Below, one piece after another: positions 57,101 through 64,000 of a stretch of DNA of 64,000 bases; the stretch's first letter is position 1; the number at the start of each line of letters is the position of its first letter. The stretch comes from Companilactobacillus farciminis KCTC 3681 = DSM 20184. Its GTDB lineage: Bacteria; Bacillota; Bacilli; Lactobacillales; Lactobacillaceae. Both the position numbers and the translations under genes were made by a program. The stretch spans positions 1,612,001-1,676,000 of the forward strand of contig NZ_CP017702.1 of NCBI RefSeq assembly GCF_002706745.1. Reading direction: 5' to 3'. The notes beneath the pieces are model-generated. The model had not been told where the DNA came from and did no database searches. It saw only the letters and a list, made by a program, of their open reading frames with translations.

Positions 57101-57958
57101 TTAAAAGATATTCAAATGCATATCTTTCATTTTAGTCTTTAATTTTTCAAAAACTGTTTTATTTTCACTGATACTTGAGATCACATATGCCTTGATGTAG
57201 TCCTCGTCAGTCTTTTGACCTTCACGAGTACCGGCATCTGCCAAGTAGCAGTACATTTCATCGAGTTTGAACAAAGTTTGTTCTCTTCTAGCAATGAAGA
57301 TACCTTCGTTAGCATATTCCATAGCTTTTTGATTTTCTTCTAGCTTCAATGACAAATCAGCCATGTTGCTATAGATCAAAATGCTATCGTGATAATTTTC
57401 ATCACCAATCTTGTCAAGACTTGATTTGATCAAATCCTTAGCTTGATTGTAATAAACTCGAGCTTCGTCCATTGACTTCTTATTGATGTAGGCCTTAGCA
57501 GTAAAGACATCGATCAAAATGTCATACATATCAACGTTAGCAATATTGACGTTCATAGCCCGGTTGAAATCAAAAATAGCTTTGTCATAATTCTTGCTAG
57601 TTACATATTCAATCAATCCATTGAAGAAATGGATCAACTTGATTTCTTGCTTGTTATTGACATTGATGTTTTTTAATTTACCCAGTTTGTCACTGATACC
57701 TTCGAAATCATCTTGATAAAATGACTTCTTGATATCGCTAATGATGGAATATATTTGACTATCGTCATTGACGATTACAAGGTTCATTGTGATACCCAGT
57801 CTTTCACAAATGCGAACCAAAATTTCCATGCTTGGAATCTTGTCTTTTTTTTCAATCAGGCTGACAGTTGCCTGTGTACAAATACCATCAGCTAACTCAG
57901 ATTGAGAAATTCCTCTGAGTTTTCTGTAGTGGCGAATCTTTTCACCTAAAATTTTCAT
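57101..57958 (-). CDS. XRE-family regulator with TPR domain (PlcR/Rgg-like)
   Basis: 285 aa: an N-terminal helix-turn-helix (residues ~5-60) of the type GEKIRHYRKLRGISQSELADGIC, ATVSLIEKKDKIPSMEILV, followed by about 220 residues of TPR-like helices. This layout and length match RRNPP regulators (PlcR, Rgg and relatives), many of which bind short peptide pheromones. No precursor-peptide gene is next to it, so the ligand, if any, is encoded elsewhere. It stands alone between two terminators. Target genes unknown. Confidence 0.83.
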   Translation of the reverse strand: MKILGEKIRHYRKLRGISQSELADGICTQATVSLIEKKDKIPSMEILVRICERLGITMNLVIVNDDSQIYSIISDIKKSFYQDDFEGISDKLGKLKNINVNNKQEIKLIHFFNGLIEYVTSKNYDKAIFDFNRAMNVNIANVDMYDILIDVFTAKAYINKKSMDEARVYYNQAKDLIKSSLDKIGDENYHDSILIYSNMADLSLKLEENQKAMEYANEGIFIARREQTLFKLDEMYCYLADAGTREGQKTDEDYIKAYVISSISENKTVFEKLKTKMKDMHLNIF

Positions 57959-58010
57959 TCTAAACTATCCCCATTCATTTATTAATTCCATGGATAATTT
58001 AAACAGTTAT

Positions 58011-58037
58011 TAAAAAATGTTGCAAGAAATAAGCAAC
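58011..58037 (-). terminator. Weak terminator after the GcvH-like gene
   Basis: Minus strand GTTGC-TTATTTCTT-GCAAC followed by ATTTTTTA; a short 5-bp stem. Confidence 0.5.
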
Positions 58038-58061
58038 GATAAAAAGATAAATTTTAAAAAT

Positions 58062-58358
58062 TTAATTATTTACTTCAAAGAACCATGCATCTTTTTCACT
58101 ACCATTTAATAATTCAGGATTATCATTTAATTTATCGTTCACCTTGACGATTTTCCCGTCAACTGGTGATTCTAGCTCTATTACAGCCTTTTGAGCTTCA
58201 ATCTCACCACTAGATTCACCTTTTTTAATTTCAGAATCTAGATCAGGTAGTTCGACATATTTGACATCCCCTAAAGCCTCTTGAGCCTCTTGAGTTAAAC
58301 CTATACGAGTTGTCTTGTCACCCTTTTTTATCCAATAATAATTTTTCTTTTCACTCAT
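58062..58358 (-). CDS. GcvH-like lipoyl-carrier protein
   Basis: 98-aa reduced relative of glycine-cleavage H protein (normally ~125 aa). It keeps the core: IGLTQEAQEALGDVKYVELP, then IEAQKAVIELESPVDGKI in which Lys57 aligns with the lipoylated Lys of ESVKA, then NDNPELLN. No gcvP, gcvT or lipoate-ligase gene is in the window. In other Firmicutes GcvH or GcvH-like proteins relay lipoate to dehydrogenase complexes or are targets of ADP-ribosylation, so a role in lipoylating PdhC here is plausible but inferred. It is the last gene of the rodA operon (8-bp gap). Confidence 0.85.
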   Translation of the reverse strand: MSEKKNYYWIKKGDKTTRIGLTQEAQEALGDVKYVELPDLDSEIKKGESSGEIEAQKAVIELESPVDGKIVKVNDKLNDNPELLNGSEKDAWFFEVNN

Positions 58359-58366
58359 AAAAATTC

Positions 58367-59569
58367 CTACCTTTGCTTAAAAGTACCATTTTCAAACATA
58401 TAACTCTTATGATGGAATCTCATCGACATGACTAGTCCAATACCAATCATATTACCTAACAACGCTGATCCACCTTGCGAGATGAACGGCAGCGGAATAC
58501 CTGTTAATGGCAATAAACCAACGCTCATACCAATGTTTTCGAAAACGTGGAACAAAATCATCATGATAACGCCAGTTGATACGTAAGCATAAAATTCATT
58601 CTTAGTATCAAAAGTAACTTGAACCATTTGATAAATCAATAAGAAATAAAGCAAAATTAAGACACATGAACCGATAAAACCAAAGTTCTCACCAATAACT
58701 GAGAAAATCATATCAGACTCACGAACAGGCACATAAACGTTAGAAACGTTAAAGCCCTTACCAAACAACTTACCAGAACCGATAGCTTTCATATTCTGCC
58801 AGATCTGATAACCATTTTCCGATGTATCAGCTGACGGATTACGCCAACTATCGATACGGGCGAATTGATAAGATCTAAAGCCAAAATGACCTAAGATCTC
58901 ACGGCCCCAATCAGTCGTTGCAAATAACAGAGCTGTTCCACCGATAACGGCAACAATCAGAAAACCAGTTAAGAGGATTCGCCAATCGATTCCAGATACC
59001 AAAATCATTCCACCTAAGATGGCCACGAAAACCAAGATAGTACCAAAATCATTTTGCAACTTCAAAAGAACCATGACTGGTAGAGTCCACAAGAATAATT
59101 TGCCCAATAAGATGAAGTCATTTTTTATGGTGTGAACTTGATATTCACTGTTATGATTCGTAATAACTTTCCCCAGCATCAGTATATATGCTGGTTTCAT
59201 TACTTCAGACGGCTGAAACGTAAACGATCCAATCGCAAACCAACTCTTGGCACCAGTACTTGCGGCATAAGAGCGGCTATAAAAAATCAAAACTAAGAAC
59301 AGCAAAGCAATCCCGGCAAAGTAAGCATAATTTGCCACTTGCCACAGTTGCTCCGCATCAAATTGCATGATAATGGCTATCCCAATCGCACCGATAACAT
59401 ACCATGCTAGTTGTGAAACTACATTTCTTAATGGATTTTGTGAGTCCTGAATCGTAGCTACGTAAATAGACATAAGTCCAATCATCGCAAGCATCATTAC
59501 CGAAAAAATAATTCCGTAATCGATTCGAGAATCCACATCATTCTTTTTTCTATTTTCTCTTATTTGCAT
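58367..59569 (-). CDS. rodA: Peptidoglycan glycosyltransferase RodA (SEDS family)
   Basis: Polytopic SEDS glycan polymerase for cell elongation, 400 aa with about ten membrane segments. Signatures: STGAKSWFAIGSFTFQPSEVMKPAYI in outline, KLQNDFGTILVF, IDSWRNPSAD and GLLPLTGIPLPFISQGGSALL. Placement beside an mreB paralogue supports RodA over FtsW. The cluster order is mbl-epuA-yidD-DUF2969-rodA-gcvH-like. Confidence 0.93.
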   Translation of the reverse strand: MQIRENRKKNDVDSRIDYGIIFSVMMLAMIGLMSIYVATIQDSQNPLRNVVSQLAWYVIGAIGIAIIMQFDAEQLWQVANYAYFAGIALLFLVLIFYSRSYAASTGAKSWFAIGSFTFQPSEVMKPAYILMLGKVITNHNSEYQVHTIKNDFILLGKLFLWTLPVMVLLKLQNDFGTILVFVAILGGMILVSGIDWRILLTGFLIVAVIGGTALLFATTDWGREILGHFGFRSYQFARIDSWRNPSADTSENGYQIWQNMKAIGSGKLFGKGFNVSNVYVPVRESDMIFSVIGENFGFIGSCVLILLYFLLIYQMVQVTFDTKNEFYAYVSTGVIMMILFHVFENIGMSVGLLPLTGIPLPFISQGGSALLGNMIGIGLVMSMRFHHKSYMFENGTFKQR

Positions 59570-59580
59570 ATTTACACCTG

Positions 59581-59802
59581 CTAATGATTATGTAAATTAT
59601 ATTGCATTAACAATTCATTGATTGCATCGTCCAATTTTACTGATTTGAAGGGAGTATCGTTGCTTTCAACAAATGAAAGGTAACGGTCTCCATCTTTTTT
59701 GATGGTACCAATATATTTTTTACGGTCCCAAAGTTCATAAGTTTCAGGATCGCTACTGATATCTTTTAAGTTGATTTCAACTGTTTTTTTTCTACTAGAC
59801 AT
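59581..59802 (-). CDS. DUF2969 family protein
   Basis: 73-aa soluble basic/acidic protein typical of Lactobacillales, function unknown. The ATG at 59802 has AGGAAAG upstream; the frame's extension to 59850 would overlap yidD. The product contains KTVEINLKDI and ELWDRKKYIGTIKKDGDRY. It sits between yidD and rodA, 11 bp from each. Confidence 0.8.
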   Translation of the reverse strand: MSSRKKTVEINLKDISSDPETYELWDRKKYIGTIKKDGDRYLSFVESNDTPFKSVKLDDAINELLMQYNLHNH

Positions 59803-59812
59803 TAAATCTTTC

Positions 59813-60106
59813 CTATTCTTTGCTATGAAATTTCTTGGCGATAATTTCATCTTCGTATTTTTCAGGATGAGGATTTCTAAAAATAGTGAAATTATCAGGT
59901 ACTGGGTCTACCCCACCACGAACAAAAGGATTACAACGCAAAATACGTGCTAATCCCATTATCGTACCTAAAATTCCACCATGTTTTTTAACCGCATCAA
60001 TAAAGTAAGTCGAACATGTCGGATAATAACGACAACTAGGTGGTAAAACTGGCGAAATAAATTTCTGATAAAAACGAACTATTCCAATTAAAAGTTTTTT
60101 TAGCAT
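59813..60106 (-). CDS. yidD: Membrane protein insertion efficiency factor YidD
   Basis: 97-aa membrane-associated helper of YidC-mediated insertion. The family core is exact: [34 protein letters not shown] and [14 protein letters not shown] with three conserved Cys. 4 bp after the epuA gene. Confidence 0.95.
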   Translation of the reverse strand: MLKKLLIGIVRFYQKFISPVLPPSCRYYPTCSTYFIDAVKKHGGILGTIMGLARILRCNPFVRGGVDPVPDNFTIFRNPHPEKYEDEIIAKKFHSKE

Positions 60107-60110
60107 CTAA

Positions 60111-60293
60111 TTACCTTAAAAATTCAAACATGTGCATCCAAGTTCCTGGCCACAATACAGCTAATGGATTAGACCCACCTAGTGCTGATCCAATCAACAT
60201 ACCTAAAACCAAGAAGATGAGCATTAATAATAATACCCAGCCAATTTTTTTAAAAATATCATGACGATATTCTTTACCAAAGTCTCTTTTCAT
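60111..60293 (-). CDS. EpuA family small membrane protein (often mislabelled RNA polymerase beta)
   Basis: 60 aa with one strong hydrophobic segment (~17-39, IGWVLLLMLIFLVLGMLIGSAL) and a short C-terminal part (SNPLAVLWPGTWMHMFEFLR) typical of the EpuA/DUF family that automated pipelines call RNA polymerase subunit beta. It has no polymerase similarity. Located between the mreB paralogue and yidD. Confidence 0.82.
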   Translation of the reverse strand: MKRDFGKEYRHDIFKKIGWVLLLMLIFLVLGMLIGSALGGSNPLAVLWPGTWMHMFEFLR

Positions 60294-60301
60294 TTTTCAC
60301 C

Positions 60302-61291
60302 CTAGTATTTTTGATGTTTTTCGATATGATCCAATAATACACCTGTACCTAAAGCAACAGAATCTAGTGGACTATCAGTCAAGAGAACTGGCACTTGAAG
60401 CTTTTCAGACAATAACTTGTCCAAGTTCTTCAACAAAGCGCCACCACCAGTTAGCATGATGCCTCGGTCAATGATATCACCAGATAGTTCTGGAGGTGTT
60501 TGTTCCAAAACATTCTTTGCAGCGATAACAATTTGATCGATACCATCTGATAGTGCTTCTTGAATCTCTACTTCATTAGTAGTGATTTCTTTTGGCAATC
60601 CAGAAACAATATCAATTCCACTAGCAGAGAATGTTTTGCTTTCGTCAGCGTCCATTACACAACCAATTTCCATCTTGATTTGTTCGGCTGTTCTTTCACC
60701 AATAATCAAGTTGTGGTGTTGTTTAATGTAAGCTTGAATGGCACCAGTCATCTTATCACCAGCGAAACGAAGCGATTGACTCGTTACAATATCACCCATT
60801 GAGATGACGGCGATATCACTAGTACCACCACCGATATCAATAACCATATTTCCTTGTGGCTTGAAAATATCCAAACCAGCACCGACTGCAGCGACTTTTG
60901 GCTCTAATTGAAGATATACCTTACCGCCACCAGCTTGTTCGGCTGCTTCGATGATTGACTTTTGCTCAACCGGCGTTACGTTTGTAGGTGCACAAATCAT
61001 AATTGTTGGCTTCGAAAAACGTCCACCAACATTTAGTTTTTCAATAAAATATTGAAGCATCTTTTCAGTAATATCAAAGTCGGCAATTACACCATCTTTT
61101 AAGGGGCGAATGGCCTTAATGTTAGCTGGAGTTCTACCAACCATCATATAAGCGTCCTTACCAACTGCTACTACATCATTATTATTCGTATTGATTGCCA
61201 CAACTGAAGGTTCATTTAAGACAATTCCTTCACCTTTGACATCAATCAGTACATTTGCTGTACCTAAATCAATTCCTAGATATTTCGACAT
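60302..61291 (-). CDS. mbl: MreB/Mbl family actin-like protein (second paralogue)
   Basis: 329-aa shape-determining protein. [58 protein letters not shown] and [17 protein letters not shown] cover the nucleotide site. The ATG at 61291 has GGAGG 7 nt upstream; the open frame to 61381 reads through the murA terminator and is not real. Next to rodA, EpuA and YidD, as Mbl/MreBH in other Firmicutes; it probably acts with the MreB at 42656-43657. Which named paralogue it is (Mbl or MreBH) cannot be settled here. Confidence 0.93.
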   Translation of the reverse strand: MSKYLGIDLGTANVLIDVKGEGIVLNEPSVVAINTNNNDVVAVGKDAYMMVGRTPANIKAIRPLKDGVIADFDITEKMLQYFIEKLNVGGRFSKPTIMICAPTNVTPVEQKSIIEAAEQAGGGKVYLQLEPKVAAVGAGLDIFKPQGNMVIDIGGGTSDIAVISMGDIVTSQSLRFAGDKMTGAIQAYIKQHHNLIIGERTAEQIKMEIGCVMDADESKTFSASGIDIVSGLPKEITTNEVEIQEALSDGIDQIVIAAKNVLEQTPPELSGDIIDRGIMLTGGGALLKNLDKLLSEKLQVPVLLTDSPLDSVALGTGVLLDHIEKHQKY

Positions 61292-61320
61292 ACTATATCC
61301 TCCAAAATCTGAACACAAAA

Positions 61321-61349
61321 AGTATATCATAACCAGCCTAATCATTAAA
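61321..61349 (-). promoter_or_regulatory. Predicted promoter of the mbl-rodA operon
   Basis: Minus strand TTTAAT, 17-nt spacer, TATACT, about 30 bp upstream of the mbl start and just after the murA terminator. Confidence 0.6.
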
Positions 61350-61354
61350 TTGCC

Positions 61355-61386
61355 AATAAAAAAAGAAAGTGGTATTTCCACTTCCT
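61355..61386 (-). terminator. Terminator of murA
   Basis: Minus strand GGAAGTGG-AAATA-CCACTTTC with a seven-T run, 10 bp after the murA stop. Confidence 0.82.
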
Positions 61387-61396
61387 TAAGCGAACT

Positions 61397-62719
61397 TTAA
61401 GCCAATTTTGTAACACTTGGTATTGTATTCAATACTAATCTTTCTCTACCAGATTCATCGATTGAGACTCTTCTGATCTTAGCACCTAAATCTCTTAACT
61501 TTTCAGTGAAATGATAATATCCACGGTCCAAATATTGAAGGTTAGAAACTCTAGTCTCACCTTCAGCAACTAATCCTGCCAATACTAGTGCTGCAGCAGC
61601 ACGTAAATCAGTAGCAGCAACGTTAGCACCACTTAACTGTGCTGGACCAAACATAATAACTGAATTACCTTCAATCTTATAGTCGGCCTTCATTTTTCCA
61701 AATTCTGGGAAATGCATGAATCTATTTTCAAAAACTGTTTCTGTCATAACAGTAGTTCCCACACTTAATAATTGAGCCAAAGTCATTTGAGCTTGCATAT
61801 CAGTTGGAAAACCAGGATGTGGCATTGTTTTAACGTCAACTGGTTTTAGTTGATTAGTTCCAACAACGTGAATTCCTTCGTCAGTTTCTTCAATTGAAAC
61901 TCCCATTTCAATCAATTTGGAAATCAAAGGACGATTGTGAGCACCGACGGCATCTTTGATGAAGATGTCACCATTTGTTACAGCAGCAGCAACCATGAAA
62001 GTACCCGCTTCAATACGATCTTGCATAATTGAATGTTCACATCCATGTAAGGCAGATACTCCCTTGATTCTTACGGTATTAGTACCGGCTCCTGTAACGT
62101 CTGCACCCATCTTGCTCAAAATATTAGCAAGATCAACAATCTCGGGTTCTCTGGCGGCATTGTCGATAACCGTTTCACCATCGGCTAAAGTAGCTGCCAT
62201 CATAATGTTTTGTGTTGCACCAACACTTGGAAAGTCTAGATAAATGTTAGCTCCATGTAAACCATCAGTTTTTGCGTCAATAAAACCGCCTCTTTGGCTG
62301 AATTGTGCACCCATAGCTTCTAGTCCCTTGAGATGCAAATCTATCGGTCTAGAACCAATTGCACAGCCACCAGGCATTGCGACATGAGCTTCCTTGTTAC
62401 GAGCTAGGAGAGGTCCTAAGACAACAATCGAAGCACGCATCTTGTCCACTAAGTCTTCTGGTGCAGTCGTAGCAGTTCCATTAGATGTATCGACAGTCAA
62501 AATCTCATCTGCTTCATCGTAAGAAACTTCAGCATTTAGAGCTTTTAAAACTTTAGACATCGTTATTACATCCGATAACGGAGGGATATTAGTCAAGAAG
62601 GTTTTACCTTTTGATGCTAAAATAGTCGCCGCTAAAATTGGTAAAGCGGCATTTTTTGCACCTTCAATTCTGACAGTTCCTTTTAATTGCGTAGGTCCAT
62701 TAACGATTATTTGTTGCAC
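61397..62719 (-). CDS. murA: UDP-GlcNAc 1-carboxyvinyltransferase MurA
   Basis: First committed step of peptidoglycan precursor synthesis (enolpyruvyl transfer from PEP), target of fosfomycin. [20 protein letters not shown] at the N terminus, and the catalytic Cys in [17 protein letters not shown] (Cys119 from the chosen start), so the enzyme should be fosfomycin-sensitive at this residue. 440 aa. The start is GTG at 62719 with GGAGG 8 nt upstream; the in-frame TTG at 62734 overlaps that site. Downstream of DUF1146 and the atp operon, as murAA in Bacillus. Confidence 0.96.
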   Translation of the reverse strand: MQQIIVNGPTQLKGTVRIEGAKNAALPILAATILASKGKTFLTNIPPLSDVITMSKVLKALNAEVSYDEADEILTVDTSNGTATTAPEDLVDKMRASIVVLGPLLARNKEAHVAMPGGCAIGSRPIDLHLKGLEAMGAQFSQRGGFIDAKTDGLHGANIYLDFPSVGATQNIMMAATLADGETVIDNAAREPEIVDLANILSKMGADVTGAGTNTVRIKGVSALHGCEHSIMQDRIEAGTFMVAAAVTNGDIFIKDAVGAHNRPLISKLIEMGVSIEETDEGIHVVGTNQLKPVDVKTMPHPGFPTDMQAQMTLAQLLSVGTTVMTETVFENRFMHFPEFGKMKADYKIEGNSVIMFGPAQLSGANVAATDLRAAAALVLAGLVAEGETRVSNLQYLDRGYYHFTEKLRDLGAKIRRVSIDESGRERLVLNTIPSVTKLA

Positions 62720-62747
62720 AATATTCTCCTCCAAAACCTGGGATCAT

Positions 62748-62978
62748 TTAAAAAAGTAAGGTTATATTTCGAGCTAAACTAAAAATGCTCATGAAAAACG
62801 AACTAACTGTATAACCTAGAGCGATTGCAATAAACGCTACAAGTAATTGTAACATTTTAGGGTTGGTTTTGTTATAAATCTTTTTCCAATCAACCACTTG
62901 CAAAACGTTGAAGCTGATCCAAATAAATATAACATGACTTATAAGCGTTATTATGGCATTTATTCCGATATTTGTCAT
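62748..62978 (-). CDS. DUF1146 family membrane protein (YwzB-like)
   Basis: 76 aa with two hydrophobic segments (~5-27 and ~44-66) joined by VVDWKKIYNKTNPKMLQLL. Function unknown; the family is nearly always found between the atp operon and murA, as here. GAGG lies before the ATG at 62978. The gene follows the atp terminator. Confidence 0.87.
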   Translation of the reverse strand: MTNIGINAIITLISHVIFIWISFNVLQVVDWKKIYNKTNPKMLQLLVAFIAIALGYTVSSFFMSIFSLARNITLLF

Positions 62979-63057
62979 TTTATAAACCTCACTTTTCTAG
63001 ATAGTAACATTTTTGCCTAAATTATTCCGTTAGTTATCAAATACTTTAAAATTATTT

Positions 63058-63090
63058 AAAAGAAAAAGGATTAGGTTTCCCTAATCCTTT
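63058..63090 (-). terminator. Terminator of the atp operon
   Basis: Minus strand AAAGGATTAGG-GAAA-CCTAATCCTTT, perfect 11-bp stem with a GAAA tetraloop, then T-rich. Confidence 0.92.
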
Positions 63091-63093
63091 AAG

Positions 63094-63522
63094 TTAATTT
63101 CTATGCGAACTTACGTTAATTCTATTAATAGCCTTACGCAAGGATACTTGAGCACGAGCCAATTCATCAACGTTGTGTTTCTCTTCCGCAACTTTGATAG
63201 TATCTTCGGCTTTTTGCTTAGCATATTCTGCACGTCTTAAATCAATGTCTCTAGCTCTTTCAGCACTGTTGGCGACGATTGATACTAGATCATTGCTAAA
63301 CTCCAAGAACCCGCCGTTTACAGCAATTGAATCTTCATGATGAGGCTTATCCACACGACGGACACGAACTTCATCAATAACCAAAGGGGCGATGATTGGA
63401 GCATGATGAGCCATGACACCAATTTCACCATCAATGGTACTTATAACAACGAGTTTTGCATGATGATCATAAACAACACCATCGGGAGTAACAATATTGA
63501 CCGTCATAATGTTTTCAGCCAT
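63094..63522 (-). CDS. atpC: ATP synthase epsilon subunit
   Basis: Central-stalk subunit of F1 that couples rotation to catalysis and can inhibit it. 142 aa: N-terminal beta sandwich (VNIVTPDGVVYDHHAKLVVIST, GEIGVMAHHAPIIAPL, VNGGFLEFSNDLVSIVANSAE) and a C-terminal helical hairpin. AGGAGG lies 6 nt before the ATG. Last gene of the atp operon. Confidence 0.97.
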   Translation of the reverse strand: MAENIMTVNIVTPDGVVYDHHAKLVVISTIDGEIGVMAHHAPIIAPLVIDEVRVRRVDKPHHEDSIAVNGGFLEFSNDLVSIVANSAERARDIDLRRAEYAKQKAEDTIKVAEEKHNVDELARAQVSLRKAINRINVSSHRN

Positions 63523-63539
63523 ATTATCTCCTCCTATCG

Positions 63540-64000
<461 letters not shown>

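Noticed and set aside
57959-58010. Tiny ORFs (7-8 codons) upstream of the PlcR-like gene that could encode a signalling peptide
   Set aside because: They lack ribosome binding sites and any secretion signal; such short frames are expected by chance in AT-rich DNA.
61292-61381. N-terminal extension of the second MreB, resembling a hydrophobic leader
   Set aside because: The extra 30 residues are the translated promoter and murA terminator region; GGAGG at the inner ATG decides the start.

Overview
The window is a contiguous, AT-rich chromosomal segment of a low-GC Gram-positive lactic acid bacterium. I place it in the Lactobacillaceae, with gene content and order that would suit Companilactobacillus or a near relative. 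The basis is a Lactobacillales-type dcw cluster, T-box leaders in front of aminoacyl-tRNA synthetase genes, D-lactate dehydrogenase, and families such as DUF1831, DUF2969, DUF4044 and EpuA. The species is inference, not proof. It is core genome: I see no prophage, insertion sequence, CRISPR array, rRNA or tRNA. Most genes run on the minus strand, with plus-strand islands at 9.1-12.8 kb, 38.8-38.9 kb, 53.0-53.9 kb and 54.8-57.0 kb.

Layout. 0-2.8 kb: 3' part of typA, an inositol-monophosphatase gene and a UPF0223 gene. 2.9-7.8 kb: the complete pyruvate dehydrogenase operon pdhABCD, with a cre-like site in its leader. 7.9-8.9 kb: D-lactate dehydrogenase. 9.1-12.7 kb (plus): peptide deformylase, RNA polymerase epsilon, RNase J and a lipid kinase. 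12.8-22.3 kb: recD2, a TPR protein and a phosphoglycerate-mutase-like gene. Further upstream lies a run with mnmA, DUF1831, cysteine desulfurase, mtnN, a small membrane protein, a Nudix hydrolase and an MFS exporter. 22.3-25.5 kb: a divergent cold-shock protein and ileS with an Ile T-box.

25.5-38.6 kb is the division and cell-wall (dcw) cluster in the order mraZ-rsmH-ftsL-pbpB-mraY-murD-murG-divIB-ftsA-ftsZ-sepF-yggT-ylmH-divIVA, headed by a three-repeat MraZ operator. 38.8-45.7 kb: a 38-aa DUF4044 protein, the ThiT thiamine transporter under a TPP riboswitch, minD, minC, mreD, mreC, mreB, a RadC-family gene and folC. 45.7-48.8 kb: valS with a Val T-box and an unusual hairpin-rich repeat between attenuator and gene. 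48.8-53.9 kb: thiI, a second cysteine desulfurase, ezrA and divergent rpsD with a structured leader. 54-58 kb: a 58-aa membrane protein, DUF1054, rarA, a small membrane protein, a universal stress protein and a PlcR-like regulator. 58-64 kb: a GcvH-like lipoyl carrier, rodA, DUF2969, yidD, epuA, a second mreB/mbl, murA, DUF1146, atpC and the 3' end of atpD.

How it fits together. Much of the window builds and divides the cell: septal machinery, elongation machinery with two MreB paralogues and RodA, lipid-linked precursor synthesis by MurA, MurD, MraY and MurG, and division-site placement by Min, DivIVA and EzrA. A second theme is sulfur transfer to tRNA, with one cysteine desulfurase next to MnmA and another next to ThiI. 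A third is pyruvate fate and lipoate: a full PDH complex, D-LDH and an orphan lipoyl carrier. I found no clearly new multi-gene system. The items most worth a second look are the valS leader repeat, the pseudoknot-capable rpsD leader, the orphan GcvH-like protein, the orphan PlcR-like regulator and two unlisted small membrane proteins.
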